A DNA stretch of 64,000 bases from Paraburkholderia sp. BL23I1N1 (GTDB lineage: Bacteria; Pseudomonadota; Gammaproteobacteria; Burkholderiales; Burkholderiaceae): the NCBI RefSeq assembly GCF_003610295.1, contig NZ_RAPV01000001.1:2294001-2358000 (forward strand), given 5' to 3'. Both the position numbers and the translations under genes were made by a program. Below the pieces are notes generated by a model. The model was not told where the DNA came from. It did not search any database and saw only the letters and a list, made by a program, of their open reading frames with translations. This document shows positions 7,247 to 17,343 of the stretch, one piece after another (the first letter of the stretch is position 1; every line of letters begins with the position of its first letter).

Positions 7247-8932
7247 TTAGATGGCAGGTACCGAGGGGACCACCGAACCCAGATTCGGGTCGACAAACAC
7301 AGTGGGGTTGTTGCCGGTGCCACTGAAGTTGAACAGGCCCATAATGCTGCCGGCCGTTGCATCGAAGGAACCGCCGCCGATGCGTTGGCTGCCCAGCCAG
7401 TTGTCTTCGATAAAGCGAACCACTGATGCCTGGCTAATCGGGGTGTGGTCAACATAATTGACCTTAGCCCATGGCGAAATCACGAGGAACGGGATACGCG
7501 TACCCGGGCCGCATCGACCATTGACCGCAGCGCCCTTCACACCGACCGGAGCCGTTCCCGAACCGCACTTACCGGCACCGTTCAGTTGGTCCGCCTGAGC
7601 GTCGAACGACGAGCTCGTCGGATTCGCATAAGCATGGTCGTACCAGCCATCCGAATCGTCCCACGCAACAATAACTGCAGTGTTCTTCCAGTCAGGCTGT
7701 TGCTGCAGGAAGTTAACCACCTTGGCCGTAAATGCCTGCTCGTCGAGCGGATCGGAGTAGCCTGCATGGCCGTCCTGGAACGCCGGGGCCTTGATAAAGC
7801 TCACGGACGGATAGTTACCTGCTTTCACCGCGGTGAAGAAATCGTCGGAGTCGTACTGGTGGTTCGCCGGGTCAGCCGTCTTGCCGTCGGATTCAAGCGT
7901 GAAGCCGATGGCAGCCGTCGAGCTCGGGCGCAAGTGCTGCGCGTTTGCCGTCGACGCGTAGTACTGGAACCAGTTGTGATGCGGAATGTAGTCGGCCGTC
8001 GCTTGACCAACCACCGGTGACACCGTGCTGCGCTTGCAGCCCGTCGTACCATTGCTGTTGGTCGTCGACAGGTTGAAGCCGCCCATGAAGCCGCCCCACG
8101 TGACGTTCTTGGCGTTAAGCAGGTCGCCGATGTTCTTGCCAGACATCAGAATCTGATCTGTCGTGCTGGAGCACGGATCGTTCGCCGGGTCAACGTCATT
8201 GATTAGGGTGATGCCACCTTGACCATCGTTGACGTAGTAAGAGTGCGATGCTGTCGTCAGATTGAACGGCTGCTGGCTAGTCTTGACCAGTTGCACACCG
8301 TTATTCTGGCCGGAGATAACTTCCAGGGCACCCGGCGTCGACGGACCAAACGTATCCGTATACGCGTTGTCGCTCATCGCAAAGTGTTGCGCCCAGTTCC
8401 ACATGGCCGCAACTGTGTTGCCGTCGTAGTAGCCCATGACCTGGCCGGTCGTACCGAACGCGCCTGCGCCGCCGCTCGACCCTTTACCCGTATACAACGG
8501 GAACAGGTCGGCCGCGCCATTGTTATATGCCTGCTGCTCTGCCGTATAGGCGTGATTCTGGTCGGCAGTTGCTGCCTGCGTACGGTCCAGTCGGAACGGA
8601 TTCGTAGCACCGGCACCGTTAAGTGTATTAATAAGGTTCGGATTGTTGGTCAGCAGCGTGCCGCTTAGACCATTTACCGACGGTGTGCCTGCGGCAGCTG
8701 TGAACGCAGGTTCGCCCGACGGGTTCGTCGCATTCGGGTAGGTTGCGAAGTAGTGGTCGAACGAGACGTTCTCGTTATAAATCACGACCACGTGCTTGAT
8801 GGGCGTCGCCGTCGTCAACTGATCTTGCGTTGTTACAGGCGTGAGCCCATTTGATCCACTACCGCCGCACGCGTACAGCGAGACGGCTAAAGCAATGCCT
8901 GATACGCCCAACAGGAAGGCTCGAGAAAGCAT
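7247..8932 (-). CDS. Secreted phosphoesterase lipoprotein (acid phosphatase / phospholipase C-like, alkaline-phosphatase superfamily)
   Basis: The start is taken at the ATG at 8932 (MLSRAFLLGVSG). It gives a lipoprotein signal with lipobox SLYAC and a 561-residue protein; in-frame sequence upstream to 9103 does not look coding. The phosphoesterase family signature begins at about residue 45 with IKHVVVIYNENVSFDHYFAT, and metal-ligand segments include QNHAYT, FIKAPAFQDGHAGY and VAWDDSDGWYDH. Members hydrolyse phosphomonoesters or phosphatidylcholine outside the cytoplasm. A cytochrome c peroxidase gene follows directly on the same strand. I cannot separate the AcpA-like acid phosphatase role from phospholipase C from sequence alone. 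Confidence 0.85.
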   Translation of the reverse strand: MLSRAFLLGVSGIALAVSLYACGGSGSNGLTPVTTQDQLTTATPIKHVVVIYNENVSFDHYFATYPNATNPSGEPAFTAAAGTPSVNGLSGTLLTNNPNLINTLNGAGATNPFRLDRTQAATADQNHAYTAEQQAYNNGAADLFPLYTGKGSSGGAGAFGTTGQVMGYYDGNTVAAMWNWAQHFAMSDNAYTDTFGPSTPGALEVISGQNNGVQLVKTSQQPFNLTTASHSYYVNDGQGGITLINDVDPANDPCSSTTDQILMSGKNIGDLLNAKNVTWGGFMGGFNLSTTNSNGTTGCKRSTVSPVVGQATADYIPHHNWFQYYASTANAQHLRPSSTAAIGFTLESDGKTADPANHQYDSDDFFTAVKAGNYPSVSFIKAPAFQDGHAGYSDPLDEQAFTAKVVNFLQQQPDWKNTAVIVAWDDSDGWYDHAYANPTSSSFDAQADQLNGAGKCGSGTAPVGVKGAAVNGRCGPGTRIPFLVISPWAKVNYVDHTPISQASVVRFIEDNWLGSQRIGGGSFDATAGSIMGLFNFSGTGNNPTVFVDPNLGSVVPSVPAI

Positions 8933-9154
8933 GCGATTAACTCCGGATGTCGTTTTGCTAATTGTTTTCCGTCCGCCGTTTCGTGGCGAAACGAGCGGCT
9001 GCGTGGGACCGCTTACAAACCCACGTGCATTGGAACATCCCGCTATTACCGGGAAGTGGCGATCTGCTTTCTCAGTCATTACGCATCGCGTGCAAATGAA
9101 CATTTTTGAAAGAATTGATGCGGGTCAGTGCCCATTGCGGACGCGTGCTTACAG

Positions 9155-10626
9155 CCAGCCCTTTCAAGGTCTTGATCAAGATGTCCCGCCCTTGGCGCGC
9201 TTAAGCAGGCGGGCTGTACTGTGATGGGCACGGGCTACTGCACCTTCGACATAGGGGGCGCGTTTGCGGGTCTTGGGACCACGCCTGCGTGTGCGTACCT
9301 GGGCTGGGTCGACGCATCGTGCCAGCTCGAGCAGTTTGCCGGCAATCACATCGGGCGTGGCATCGCTCCAGTGCGACCATTCATCCGGCGGCAGCGCGAT
9401 GAGCATGCCCTCATACTGGGTGCGAATCTGCACAGCAAGGTAATACGTCGAGACCTCCGTTGGCGCTGCATCGGTTTCATCGGCTGCAGCATGGGCAGTT
9501 TGAACACTGCGCTTGAGCGTGGCCAGCACGTTGTACGCCAGCACCGCGACGGTAAAACCCAGCAGCGCGGCACGTGGATGCCCCAGGGTGCGGATCTCGC
9601 TATGCAGGACCGACTCGAGTCGCTGGAACATGCCTTCGATACGCCAGCGCTTGCGGTACAGCCGGGCGATCTCGTGTGCGCCTACCGCGGCAGGCAGATT
9701 GCTCCACAGCCTGATCACCGTGTCTCCCGCATCGGTAGGCTGGTCCAGCTGCAGTTCGATGCGCCGCCAGCCCTGCAGCCCGGACTTCAGGTCAATGCGT
9801 TGCTCACGTACCTGTCCGGTCTCGATGCGCGCAGCGTCCACCCATGGCCCACTACTGGCAAGCGGCGGGCTGTTGCGGCCATGTTCGCGCACGATGAAGC
9901 TGGCCTGTGCCTGATGCCAGCCCAGCAGGATCGTGCTGGTACAGAAATTCCGGTCGGCCAGCCACAGCTCGCCCGGGCCGGCACATTCGAGCAGCGGGGC
10001 CACCGCGGAACGCTCCTGCGCGTGCGCATCCTCAACAGCGATCAGATCCGTGACCAGACCCAGATCCGGCTCGTAGACGACCAGAGCATGCCCGGGCAAC
10101 GCGGCGCCCCGCTGTTCGCGCAGCGCTGCCAGCCGCTTCTCACTGGCCGGCAGGTGATTGCCATCAAGCACACGCACACGCCAGCCGGGCAGGCTAGCCT
10201 GGCATGGCCACGCCGCCAGCACCGGCTCCAGACGCTGGGCGCTGCCCTGTACCAGGGCACGCAGGATCGCGGGTTCGGTGCGGTTGAGCTTCTCGTACAG
10301 CGCGGCCAGCGACACCGGTAGGTGCTTCGTCTGCGTCGCCGCAGCGTGCAGCGACGGACTCAGTCCCAGCGACACCAGCGTCATCAGTTCCACCACCGTC
10401 GAGAACAGCAATTCCCGTGGATATTGCCGCAGCCGATGCTCGGCAAACACCTCGTCGACCCATTGCGGTGCGAGGGCTCTCTGCAGTGCCAGGCGTGCCA
10501 TCACGCATACCGGTGCCTGCTGCTCGAAACGCTTCATCACCTCGTCAAACATCCCTTCGTACCCATCGTCCTTGAACAGGTCGCCAGGTTACCAGGTTTG
10601 CCGCGCAAAGACCTTGAAAGGGCTGG
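9155..10626. mobile_element. IS4-type insertion sequence (about 1.47 kb)
   Basis: Perfect 19-bp terminal inverted repeats bound the element: CCAGCCCTTTCAAGGTCTT at 9155-9173 and its reverse complement at 10608-10626. One intact transposase gene fills the interior on the minus strand. No direct target duplication is seen beside the ends (left flank ...CTTACAG, right flank GCTTCATT...), and the right flank is a gene lacking its 5' end, so an adjacent deletion or rearrangement is likely. Confidence 0.85.
9176..10552 (-). CDS. IS4-family transposase
   Basis: This 458-residue intact transposase has the DDE-core segments VLDGNHLPASEK (first Asp), ELWLADRNFCT (second Asp) and YRKRWRIEGMFQRLE. The last is the Y-(2)-R-(3)-E signature that defines the IS4 group and supplies the catalytic Glu. 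The N-terminal ~90 residues are the usual helical DNA-binding part. The C-terminal tail is basic (RTRRRGPKTRKR). The start at 10552 places the gene just inside the right inverted repeat and the stop just inside the left one, as expected for a complete element. It looks active. Confidence 0.9.
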   Translation of the reverse strand: MFDEVMKRFEQQAPVCVMARLALQRALAPQWVDEVFAEHRLRQYPRELLFSTVVELMTLVSLGLSPSLHAAATQTKHLPVSLAALYEKLNRTEPAILRALVQGSAQRLEPVLAAWPCQASLPGWRVRVLDGNHLPASEKRLAALREQRGAALPGHALVVYEPDLGLVTDLIAVEDAHAQERSAVAPLLECAGPGELWLADRNFCTSTILLGWHQAQASFIVREHGRNSPPLASSGPWVDAARIETGQVREQRIDLKSGLQGWRRIELQLDQPTDAGDTVIRLWSNLPAAVGAHEIARLYRKRWRIEGMFQRLESVLHSEIRTLGHPRAALLGFTVAVLAYNVLATLKRSVQTAHAAADETDAAPTEVSTYYLAVQIRTQYEGMLIALPPDEWSHWSDATPDVIAGKLLELARCVDPAQVRTRRRGPKTRKRAPYVEGAVARAHHSTARLLKRAKGGTS

Positions 10627-10972
10627 GCTTCATTGGTCGGCCGAAGGCTACGGCAAGCTCTCCGAGCAGGCATTTGTGAAAGACTTCGCCGGCGATCTAC
10701 CGACGGCTGAAGCAGAAACCTTCTATGCGGTTCAGCAGCCGATTGGCAAGGCGATCACGATGGCGAAGACGACCGTCGCCGCGTGGCACGACAAGCCGAC
10801 CTGGTATGCGGTGTCGACTGACGATCGGACCATCAACCCCGATCAGGAGCGCTTCATGGCGAACCGGATGCACGCGCATACGATCGAGCTTAAGTCGAGC
10901 CACGTGTCGCTGCTTTCGCATCCGACTGAAGTGGCAGGTCTGATCCTCGAAGCGGCCGGCGAGCAGAATTAA
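10627..10972 (+). pseudogene. Alpha/beta hydrolase, C-terminal remnant next to the IS4 element
   Basis: Immediately right of the IS4 end an open frame encodes the last ~115 residues of a small alpha/beta-hydrolase. It includes DKPTWYAVSTDDRTINPDQE and a Ser in ELKSSHVSLLSHP where the family carries its catalytic-His segment. The lid and nucleophile-elbow regions are absent and are not found left of the element, so insertion was accompanied by loss of the 5' part. The fragment aligns by eye with the C-terminus of the complete paralogue at 54754-55449 (DRMINPETQRFMAQRMNARV). The apparent upstream start codons lie inside the IS. Confidence 0.8.
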
Positions 10973-11053
10973 GGCGGCGCTCGCGTCGCCTCGCAACTGC
11001 TCGACACCAGCGGCGATCTGATTGCGAAAGCGAATCGCTTTGATGAAATACAT

Positions 11054-12892
11054 TTACCGATTTTCCAGGTACTGGGAATCGCTTGAGGAAGAAATACGGC
11101 TGGCAAGCCATGCTCGCCAGCCGCCCCACTCCGTGATGTCGGTGCCAGACTCCAGCCCATACGATTCGCACACGAATCCCGTCACCCACTCGCCATTCGC
11201 CAGTTCAACCTTTCCTAGCGAAAGCGGAGAGGGAATAGTGGTGATGAACGAGCCCAATTCCAGACTGGGCATCTCCCAGACCTCAATCGCGATCGCCGTG
11301 CCGCCGTCCGACACTCGCCGCATGCCGGGCCGCCGCGTGCCATCTGGCGTGGCGGCCAGCGCAGACAAGCGATAATGCGGCGCGGTTTGTGTAACTTCCA
11401 CCAGGCGTGCACCGCGACAAACCAGGTCACGATTGAGCGGCAAACCCTGCATATGGGCGCCGCACACCGCGACCTTTACGCGATCGTTGCTCGCCTTAGG
11501 CCCGTTGTTCGCATCGGCCTTGCCACCGCCGACGCATTCGATTCCGCTCATCCGTTGCAACATGTCCGCCGCGCTCAACAGATACTGATCCGTGAACGCC
11601 CGGCCGAACACGGTTACCCCCCACGGCAGGCCATTTGCCATGAACGCGGTCGGCGTTGCGACTGCCGCGTAGTCAAGCAGGTTCATGAAGTTCGTGTAGT
11701 AGCCGAGCAACGAGTTCGGCCCGATGGGGTCGCGTTCCAGCTCGGCCAGCGTGACGGCACGCGGATAGGTCGGCGTCAGGACGAAGTCGAGTGGTTCAAG
11801 CGTCGCGTCACAGATCGCCTTCAACGCTTGCAGGCGATATTGCGCACGAAAGAGTTCGACTGCGCTCGCCCCTGGCGCTTTCGCCAGCACATCGCGAATG
11901 ACCGGCAACACGGCCTGCGCGTTCGCTTCCACCAAATCGCCCACAACGCTGTAGCGCTCCGCGACCCAAGGGCCTTCGTAAAGCAGGTTCGCCGCCTCGA
12001 CGAACGGCGCGAAGTCGATTTCGACGGCCTCGCCGCCCGCCGCTTCGAGCATCGCGCGAGCCTTCGCAAACAACACAGGGCTTTCGGCACAGCCCGCGAA
12101 TTCGAGTTGCGACGGCACGCCGAACCGGAATATGGCGAGCTTGCCGAACGCGCGCGCATCGTTCCATTGTGGGTTCTTGCGGCTGTATGCATCGCGAGGA
12201 TCGGCTTGTGCCGTGAGTGCGAGCAGTTCGCTGGCCTCGCGCGCGGTCGCCGTGAAGTACGTCACGCAATCGAGCGTGCGACAGGCCGGCACAACGCCGG
12301 CGGCCGACAGCAGACCTTTGCTCGCCTTGAGCCCGACGAGGTTGTTCAATCCTGCCGGCACGCGGCCCGAGCCTGCCGTGTCAGTGCCGAGCGCGAAGCT
12401 GGCGGCGCCCAGCGCGACGGCCAGCGAAGAACCCGCGCTCGATCCGCCCGACGGATAGTCAGGATGCACACTGTTACGGCATTTGCCGTACGGTGAACGC
12501 GTGCCGTTAAGGCCAGTGGCGAACTGATCGAGATTGGTCTTCCCAATCGGCACGGCGCCCAGTGCGATCAACTGCGCAACGAGTGTCGCCGACTCTACCG
12601 GCGTATAGGCGAACGCAGGGCAAGCGGCCGTTGTCGGAACACCGGCCAGATCGATGTTGTCCTTGATCGCGAAGGGAATGCCATAGAGCGGCAATGCTTC
12701 GATATCCTGTGTTTCCAGCCAGTCCAGATACGGCGCAACTTCCGTTTCGCTCAGAAGGTGGATGAACAGATGAAACTCGGGATTCAGTGCTGCGGCTTTC
12801 GCCAGCAACTCGCCGATCAACTTGCGCGGCGTCAGTGTGCCGGCACGGTAAGCGCCGCGTAGCGTGGACAGGCGCAGATCGAATGAAGACAT
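11054..12892 (-). CDS. atzF: Allophanate hydrolase (AtzF type)
   Basis: This 612-residue protein starts at the ATG at 12892. The amidase-signature domain comes first: the catalytic Lys is in AIKDNIDLAGVPT, the Ser-rich loop in YPSGGSSAGSSLAVALG, and the catalytic Ser in GTDTAGSGRVPAG. The C-terminal domain (from about residue 490, VKVAVCGAHMQGLPLN) is the AtzF-specific extension. The enzyme splits allophanate into ammonia and CO2 in the cytosol. It is the last gene of the riboswitch-controlled operon, 19 nt after the carboxylase gene. In guanidine degradation it acts on allophanate made from carboxyguanidine by the DUF1989 proteins. Confidence 0.92.
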   Translation of the reverse strand: MSSFDLRLSTLRGAYRAGTLTPRKLIGELLAKAAALNPEFHLFIHLLSETEVAPYLDWLETQDIEALPLYGIPFAIKDNIDLAGVPTTAACPAFAYTPVESATLVAQLIALGAVPIGKTNLDQFATGLNGTRSPYGKCRNSVHPDYPSGGSSAGSSLAVALGAASFALGTDTAGSGRVPAGLNNLVGLKASKGLLSAAGVVPACRTLDCVTYFTATAREASELLALTAQADPRDAYSRKNPQWNDARAFGKLAIFRFGVPSQLEFAGCAESPVLFAKARAMLEAAGGEAVEIDFAPFVEAANLLYEGPWVAERYSVVGDLVEANAQAVLPVIRDVLAKAPGASAVELFRAQYRLQALKAICDATLEPLDFVLTPTYPRAVTLAELERDPIGPNSLLGYYTNFMNLLDYAAVATPTAFMANGLPWGVTVFGRAFTDQYLLSAADMLQRMSGIECVGGGKADANNGPKASNDRVKVAVCGAHMQGLPLNRDLVCRGARLVEVTQTAPHYRLSALAATPDGTRRPGMRRVSDGGTAIAIEVWEMPSLELGSFITTIPSPLSLGKVELANGEWVTGFVCESYGLESGTDITEWGGWRAWLASRISSSSDSQYLENR

Positions 12893-12911
12893 GAGTGTTT
12901 TCCCAGGAAAA

Positions 12912-15900
12912 TCAAAGACGTTCGATAACGGCAACCCGCTGCCCCGCGCGCACCGGCGAACCGGGCGCCACGTGAATTTCGCCGACGGTCCCCGCACACG
13001 GCGCGCACACGGAGATTTCCATTTTCATCGACTCGATGACGAACAGCACGTCGCCCGCCTCGACCCTATCGCCGGACGCCACCCGCACCTGCCAGAGGCT
13101 GCCGGCAATCTCGCTGTCCACCGCAATGTCCCCGTCTGCCAGCGGCGCCAGTTCCACGCTCTCCGTGACTGGCGGGTCGAAACCCTCTTCTGCCGTTCCC
13201 GCTTCGCGCCAACGCTCGCGTTCGGCCTGAAACGCGGCCTGCTGCCGCGCGCGGAATTGCTGGATGCCGGTGGATTCGCGCGTGAGAAACGTTTGATAGT
13301 CGGCCAGCGACAACTCGGTCTCTTCGATCTTCAATGGATAGCGCCCGAGCGGAAAATCCGCGCGAATACGCAGCAACTCGTCGGCAGCGACTTCGTAGAA
13401 GCGGATCTGGTCGAAGAAGCGCAACAGGTACGGCCGCCCCGCGAAATCCGCGACTTCCCGATAGCGGTTCCACATCTGCAACGTGCGGCCAACGAACTGA
13501 TAACCGCCTGGCCCTTCCATCCCATACACGCACAGATACGCTCCGCCGATGCCGACCGAGTTCTCCGCCGTCCACGTGCGCGCCGGGTTGTATTTGGTCG
13601 TCACCAGCCGGTGGCGCGGATCGAGCGGCGTCGCGACCGGCGCGCCGAGATACACGTCGCCGAGCCCCATCACGAGATAGCTGGCATCGAAGACAATCCG
13701 TTTGACGGCGTCGATCGAATCGAGGTCGTTGATGCGGCGGATAAACTCGAGATTGCTCGGACACCAGGGCGCGTCCTTGCGCACCGTGGTCATGTATTTG
13801 TCGATCGCGAGCCGGCACGCGGGATCGTCCCACGACAGCGGTAAATGCACGATTCGTGACGGTGCGCGCAAATCCTTTTGCAACATAACGTCCTGCCACG
13901 CGCGCTCGACGATCGCGAGCAACTTCGAGAGCGGCAGGCTTTCAGGTTGATAGTGAATTTGCAGTGAGCGGATGCCGGGCGTCAGATCGATCACGCCAGG
14001 CAGCGCCATCGCCTCGAGCGACTGCATCAGCGCATGACCCCGGAAACGCAAGACGAGATCGAGTTCCGTCGGGCCGATTTCGAGCAGCAGATGTGTGTCA
14101 CCGGAAACCCGAGCGACGAGCCGTTCGCGATCCGTGCCGGTATCGAGCACGATCGGCGACGTGAGCGCTGCTGCCTTCGTGTATGCCGGCCTCCCCTCGA
14201 ATTCGAGCGTCTGCAATTCGCGCAGACGCTGGCGTGCTGCCTCACGAGCTTCATCGATCTGCACCGGCACGAAGCGCAGCTTGTCACCGGCCTTCAACTG
14301 GCCGATTTGCCAAAGATCCGCCTCGATGATCGTTACCGGACATACGAAGCCGCCAAGGCTCGGACCATCGGGTCCGAGAATCACCGGCATGTCGCCGGTG
14401 AAATCGACGGCGCCGACCGCGTACGGGTTGTCGTGAATGTTCGACGGATGCAATCCTGCCTCGCCGCCGTCTTCGCGCGACCACTCCGGCTTCGGTCCAA
14501 TCAGACGCACGCCAGTGCGGCTGGAGTTGAAATGGATCTCCCATTCGGTGTCGAAAAACTGCTCGATATAGCGCGGGCTGAAGTACTCCGGCGCACCGTG
14601 AGGGCCATAGATCACGCGCAGCGTACGCACGGTTTCCAGCACGGGAACATTTGCGAGTACCGCGCCCGCGCGCTCGTCCTGCAACGAATGAAGATGCAGC
14701 ACATCGCCCGCACGCAACGCTCGCCCACCATGTCCGCCGAACTGGCCGAGCGTGAAGGTGCTGCGGCTGCCGAGATACACCGCGACGTCGAAGCCGCCGC
14801 GCACGCACAGGTAGGCACGCGCACCCGCGCCGCGAATCGTGCCGAGCGCGAGCGTCGAACCGGCCGCCACGAACAGGGTCGTGTTCAACGGCTGTTCGAT
14901 ATCGTCGAGCAGCGCGGGCAGATTCGCGCCCGTCACAACGACGACGGCGTCCGTGTTGAAGCGCAAGGTGGGCCCACTCATCGTGATTTCGAGCGCGGCA
15001 GCGTCGGCGCCGTTGCCGAGCAGCCGGTTGCCGAGCCGCAACGCACGGTCGTCCATTGGACCGGACGGCGGAATGCCGACCGCCCAATAGCCGAGGCGGC
15101 CCGGATGATCCTGCACGGTCGTCTGCGTGCCGCCGCTCACGACTTCGATCGTGCTTGCCCGATACTTGAGCCCTTCGAGGCAGCGCGTCCACGGCTCGCC
15201 CGAGGCAAACGGATGATCGTCGAGGATCTGGCGCAGATAGTCGCGGTTTGTCTCCACGCCATAGAGTCGCGTGTTCTGTAACGCGTCACTGAGCGCCTCG
15301 CGCGCCGCGTCGCGCGTCGGCGACGATGCGATCACCTTGGCCAGCATCGGGTCGAAATATGGCGGTACTTCACAGCCCGCCTCGATCCACGTATCGATGC
15401 GCAGCGCGCGCCCGTCGGCGCGCGGAAACGCGACGTCGGTCAGCAAGCCCGGGCTCGGCTTGAAATCGCGGCCCGGGTCTTCGGCGTAGAGCCGTGCCTG
15501 AATCGCGTGCCCCTGCGGCTTCAACCCCGCCGCGAGCGCCTGCAGCGGCGCGAGCGTGCCCGCCGCCAGTTCGATCATCCAGCGCACGAGATCCACGCCC
15601 CAGACCTGCTCAGTCACGCCATGCTCGACCTGCAGGCGCGTATTCACCTCGAGGAAATAGAACTGTTGAGCGGCGCTGTCGTAGACGAATTCCACCGTGC
15701 CGGCCGAGCGGTAACTGACCGCTTTTGCGAGCTTCACCGCGGCGTCGCACAAGGCGGCCGGGATGCCGTCCGGCAGATTAGGCGCGGGCGTCTCTTCGAG
15801 CACCTTCTGGTTGCGCCGCTGCACCGAGCAGTCGCGCACGCCAAGGGCGATCGCGTCGCCGCGGCCGTCGCCGAAGACCTGCACTTCCAGATGCCGCGCC

Positions 15901-16511
15901 CGCTCGATGTACTTTTCCAGGAACACGCCTGCATCGCTGAAGTTGTTCTGGCCGAGGCGCTTCACCACCTCGAAATGCGCGCTCAGTTCCTCGGCGTTCC
16001 AGCACACCCGCATGCCGATGCCGCCACCGCCCGCCGTACTTTTCAGCATCACCGGATAGCCGATCGACGCCGCTGCATCGAGCGCTGCCGGCAGATCGTC
16101 AAGTAAGCCCGTGCCTTCGAGCATCGGCACGCCCTCCTCTGCCGCAATGTCACGAGCCGTGTGCTTCAGTCCAAAAGCGCGCAATTGCGCCGGCGTCGGT
16201 CCGATGAACGCGATGCCTGCCGCTTCGCACGCTTCGCCAAAGGCCGCGTTCTCCGACAGGAACCCGTAGCCCGGATGGATCGCCTGCACGTTCTCGCGGC
16301 GGGCAATTTCGAGAATCTTTTCCGTGTCGAGGTAAGTGGCGGAAGCCTGACCGTCGCCGAGACCGTGCGCGATGGGCGCCTCGCTCACATGAAGGCTCGC
16401 ACGATCCGCTTCCGCATAGACGGCGATACCGGTTACATCGAGTTCACGCAGCGTTCTAAGGATGCGGCACGCGATAGCGCCGCGATTGGCGATCAGGATT
16501 TTCTCGAACAT
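12912..16511 (-). CDS. Biotin-dependent urea/guanidine carboxylase
   Basis: This is a single 1199-residue chain. Biotin carboxylase (1 to about 450) starts KILIANRGAIACRILRTLRE and has the ATP-grasp loop KSTAGGGGIGM. Next come KipA/KipI-like carboxyltransferase domains (about 460-1060; TTKYNPARTW, GMEGPGGYQFVGR), and last a biotinyl domain with the biotin-accepting Lys in ESMKMEIS (about residue 1163). The family is usually annotated urea carboxylase. Here the gene sits downstream of a guanidine-I riboswitch and two DUF1989 genes, a context established for guanidine carboxylases that make carboxyguanidine. The sequence alone does not prove the substrate. The upstream gap of about 175 bp holds no gene. 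Confidence 0.9.
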   Translation of the reverse strand: MFEKILIANRGAIACRILRTLRELDVTGIAVYAEADRASLHVSEAPIAHGLGDGQASATYLDTEKILEIARRENVQAIHPGYGFLSENAAFGEACEAAGIAFIGPTPAQLRAFGLKHTARDIAAEEGVPMLEGTGLLDDLPAALDAAASIGYPVMLKSTAGGGGIGMRVCWNAEELSAHFEVVKRLGQNNFSDAGVFLEKYIERARHLEVQVFGDGRGDAIALGVRDCSVQRRNQKVLEETPAPNLPDGIPAALCDAAVKLAKAVSYRSAGTVEFVYDSAAQQFYFLEVNTRLQVEHGVTEQVWGVDLVRWMIELAAGTLAPLQALAAGLKPQGHAIQARLYAEDPGRDFKPSPGLLTDVAFPRADGRALRIDTWIEAGCEVPPYFDPMLAKVIASSPTRDAAREALSDALQNTRLYGVETNRDYLRQILDDHPFASGEPWTRCLEGLKYRASTIEVVSGGTQTTVQDHPGRLGYWAVGIPPSGPMDDRALRLGNRLLGNGADAAALEITMSGPTLRFNTDAVVVVTGANLPALLDDIEQPLNTTLFVAAGSTLALGTIRGAGARAYLCVRGGFDVAVYLGSRSTFTLGQFGGHGGRALRAGDVLHLHSLQDERAGAVLANVPVLETVRTLRVIYGPHGAPEYFSPRYIEQFFDTEWEIHFNSSRTGVRLIGPKPEWSREDGGEAGLHPSNIHDNPYAVGAVDFTGDMPVILGPDGPSLGGFVCPVTIIEADLWQIGQLKAGDKLRFVPVQIDEAREAARQRLRELQTLEFEGRPAYTKAAALTSPIVLDTGTDRERLVARVSGDTHLLLEIGPTELDLVLRFRGHALMQSLEAMALPGVIDLTPGIRSLQIHYQPESLPLSKLLAIVERAWQDVMLQKDLRAPSRIVHLPLSWDDPACRLAIDKYMTTVRKDAPWCPSNLEFIRRINDLDSIDAVKRIVFDASYLVMGLGDVYLGAPVATPLDPRHRLVTTKYNPARTWTAENSVGIGGAYLCVYGMEGPGGYQFVGRTLQMWNRYREVADFAGRPYLLRFFDQIRFYEVAADELLRIRADFPLGRYPLKIEETELSLADYQTFLTRESTGIQQFRARQQAAFQAERERWREAGTAEEGFDPPVTESVELAPLADGDIAVDSEIAGSLWQVRVASGDRVEAGDVLFVIESMKMEISVCAPCAGTVGEIHVAPGSPVRAGQRVAVIERL

Positions 16512-16686
16512 GAGAGGGGACTGGATTCATGGGCGGGCCGTCCCGCCACGTGGGAATTGCAAGCCGCAATCGTCCGCGGCAGAGGTCCGTGTCAGCGATC
16601 TGCGTGGGTCAGTTGTTCGCGCGTGCGGGTGCAGCATCGTCCGGCGCGAACCAGCATGACGAAGTAAATCCAGTTGCGGATACGCT

Positions 16687-17328
16687 TCAGTTCCATATCA
16701 GCAACTCGGCGGGCGTGGGGTTATAGGCGTTGCACGGATTGTTCAGCTGCGGGCAGTTGGAGATCAGCACGATTACATCCATTTCCGCACGCAGTTCGAC
16801 ATACTTGCCAGGCGCCGAGATGCCGTCTTCGAATGTAAGACCGCCTTCGGACGTCACCGGCACGTTCATGAAGAAGTTGATGTTCGCGCCGATATCCTGC
16901 TTCGACAAACGTCCGTCGTGCGCACAGGCGCGAAGGTAGTTATCGCGGCAGCTGTGCATGTAGCGCTTTTCCAACGCGTAGCGCACCGTATTGCTCTCCT
17001 GCGCGCAGGCGCCGCCGAGCGTATCGTGACGGCCGCAGGTATCGGCGACGATCATCAGCATCGGATTGCCAAGGTTCGAATAGAGTACGGTGCCTGTGGT
17101 CAGGTACAGGCTTTTCTGCCGGCGCAGCGTGCGTTGCGGGTCGAAACGCTCACGCGGATCGGCAAGACTGTAGAACAGCGTATCGACAGCCTGATTGCCT
17201 TCCAGATCGAGAATGCGCAGCGTTTGCCCCGCTTTCAGTTCATGAAGCCACGGTTCACCGGCCGCGAGTGTCACGCGAAAGACCGCCTGTTCTGGGCGTT
17301 TGTCACTGACTGTAAGCGTCGTTGTCAT
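16687..17328 (-). CDS. DUF1989 protein (urea-carboxylase-associated protein 2; carboxyguanidine deiminase subunit)
   Basis: This 213-residue DUF1989 protein contains [40 protein letters not shown] and [10 protein letters not shown], including the conserved Cys/His metal site (CGRHD). In guanidine-degradation operons two such paralogues form the heteromeric carboxyguanidine deiminase, which releases ammonia to give allophanate; that assignment is literature knowledge applied to context. It lies 15 nt after the companion gene and shares its core motifs, so translation is probably coupled. No signal peptide, so cytosolic. Confidence 0.85.
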   Translation of the reverse strand: MTTTLTVSDKRPEQAVFRVTLAAGEPWLHELKAGQTLRILDLEGNQAVDTLFYSLADPRERFDPQRTLRRQKSLYLTTGTVLYSNLGNPMLMIVADTCGRHDTLGGACAQESNTVRYALEKRYMHSCRDNYLRACAHDGRLSKQDIGANINFFMNVPVTSEGGLTFEDGISAPGKYVELRAEMDVIVLISNCPQLNNPCNAYNPTPAELLIWN

Positions 17329-17343
17329 GATGTCAGGCCTCGC

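Noticed and set aside
9221..10321. 366-codon plus-strand ORF inside the IS4 element
   Set aside because: Antisense shadow of the intact IS4 transposase.
14034..15281. 415-codon plus-strand ORF
   Set aside because: Antisense to the carboxylase gene; high GC keeps many frames open in this region.
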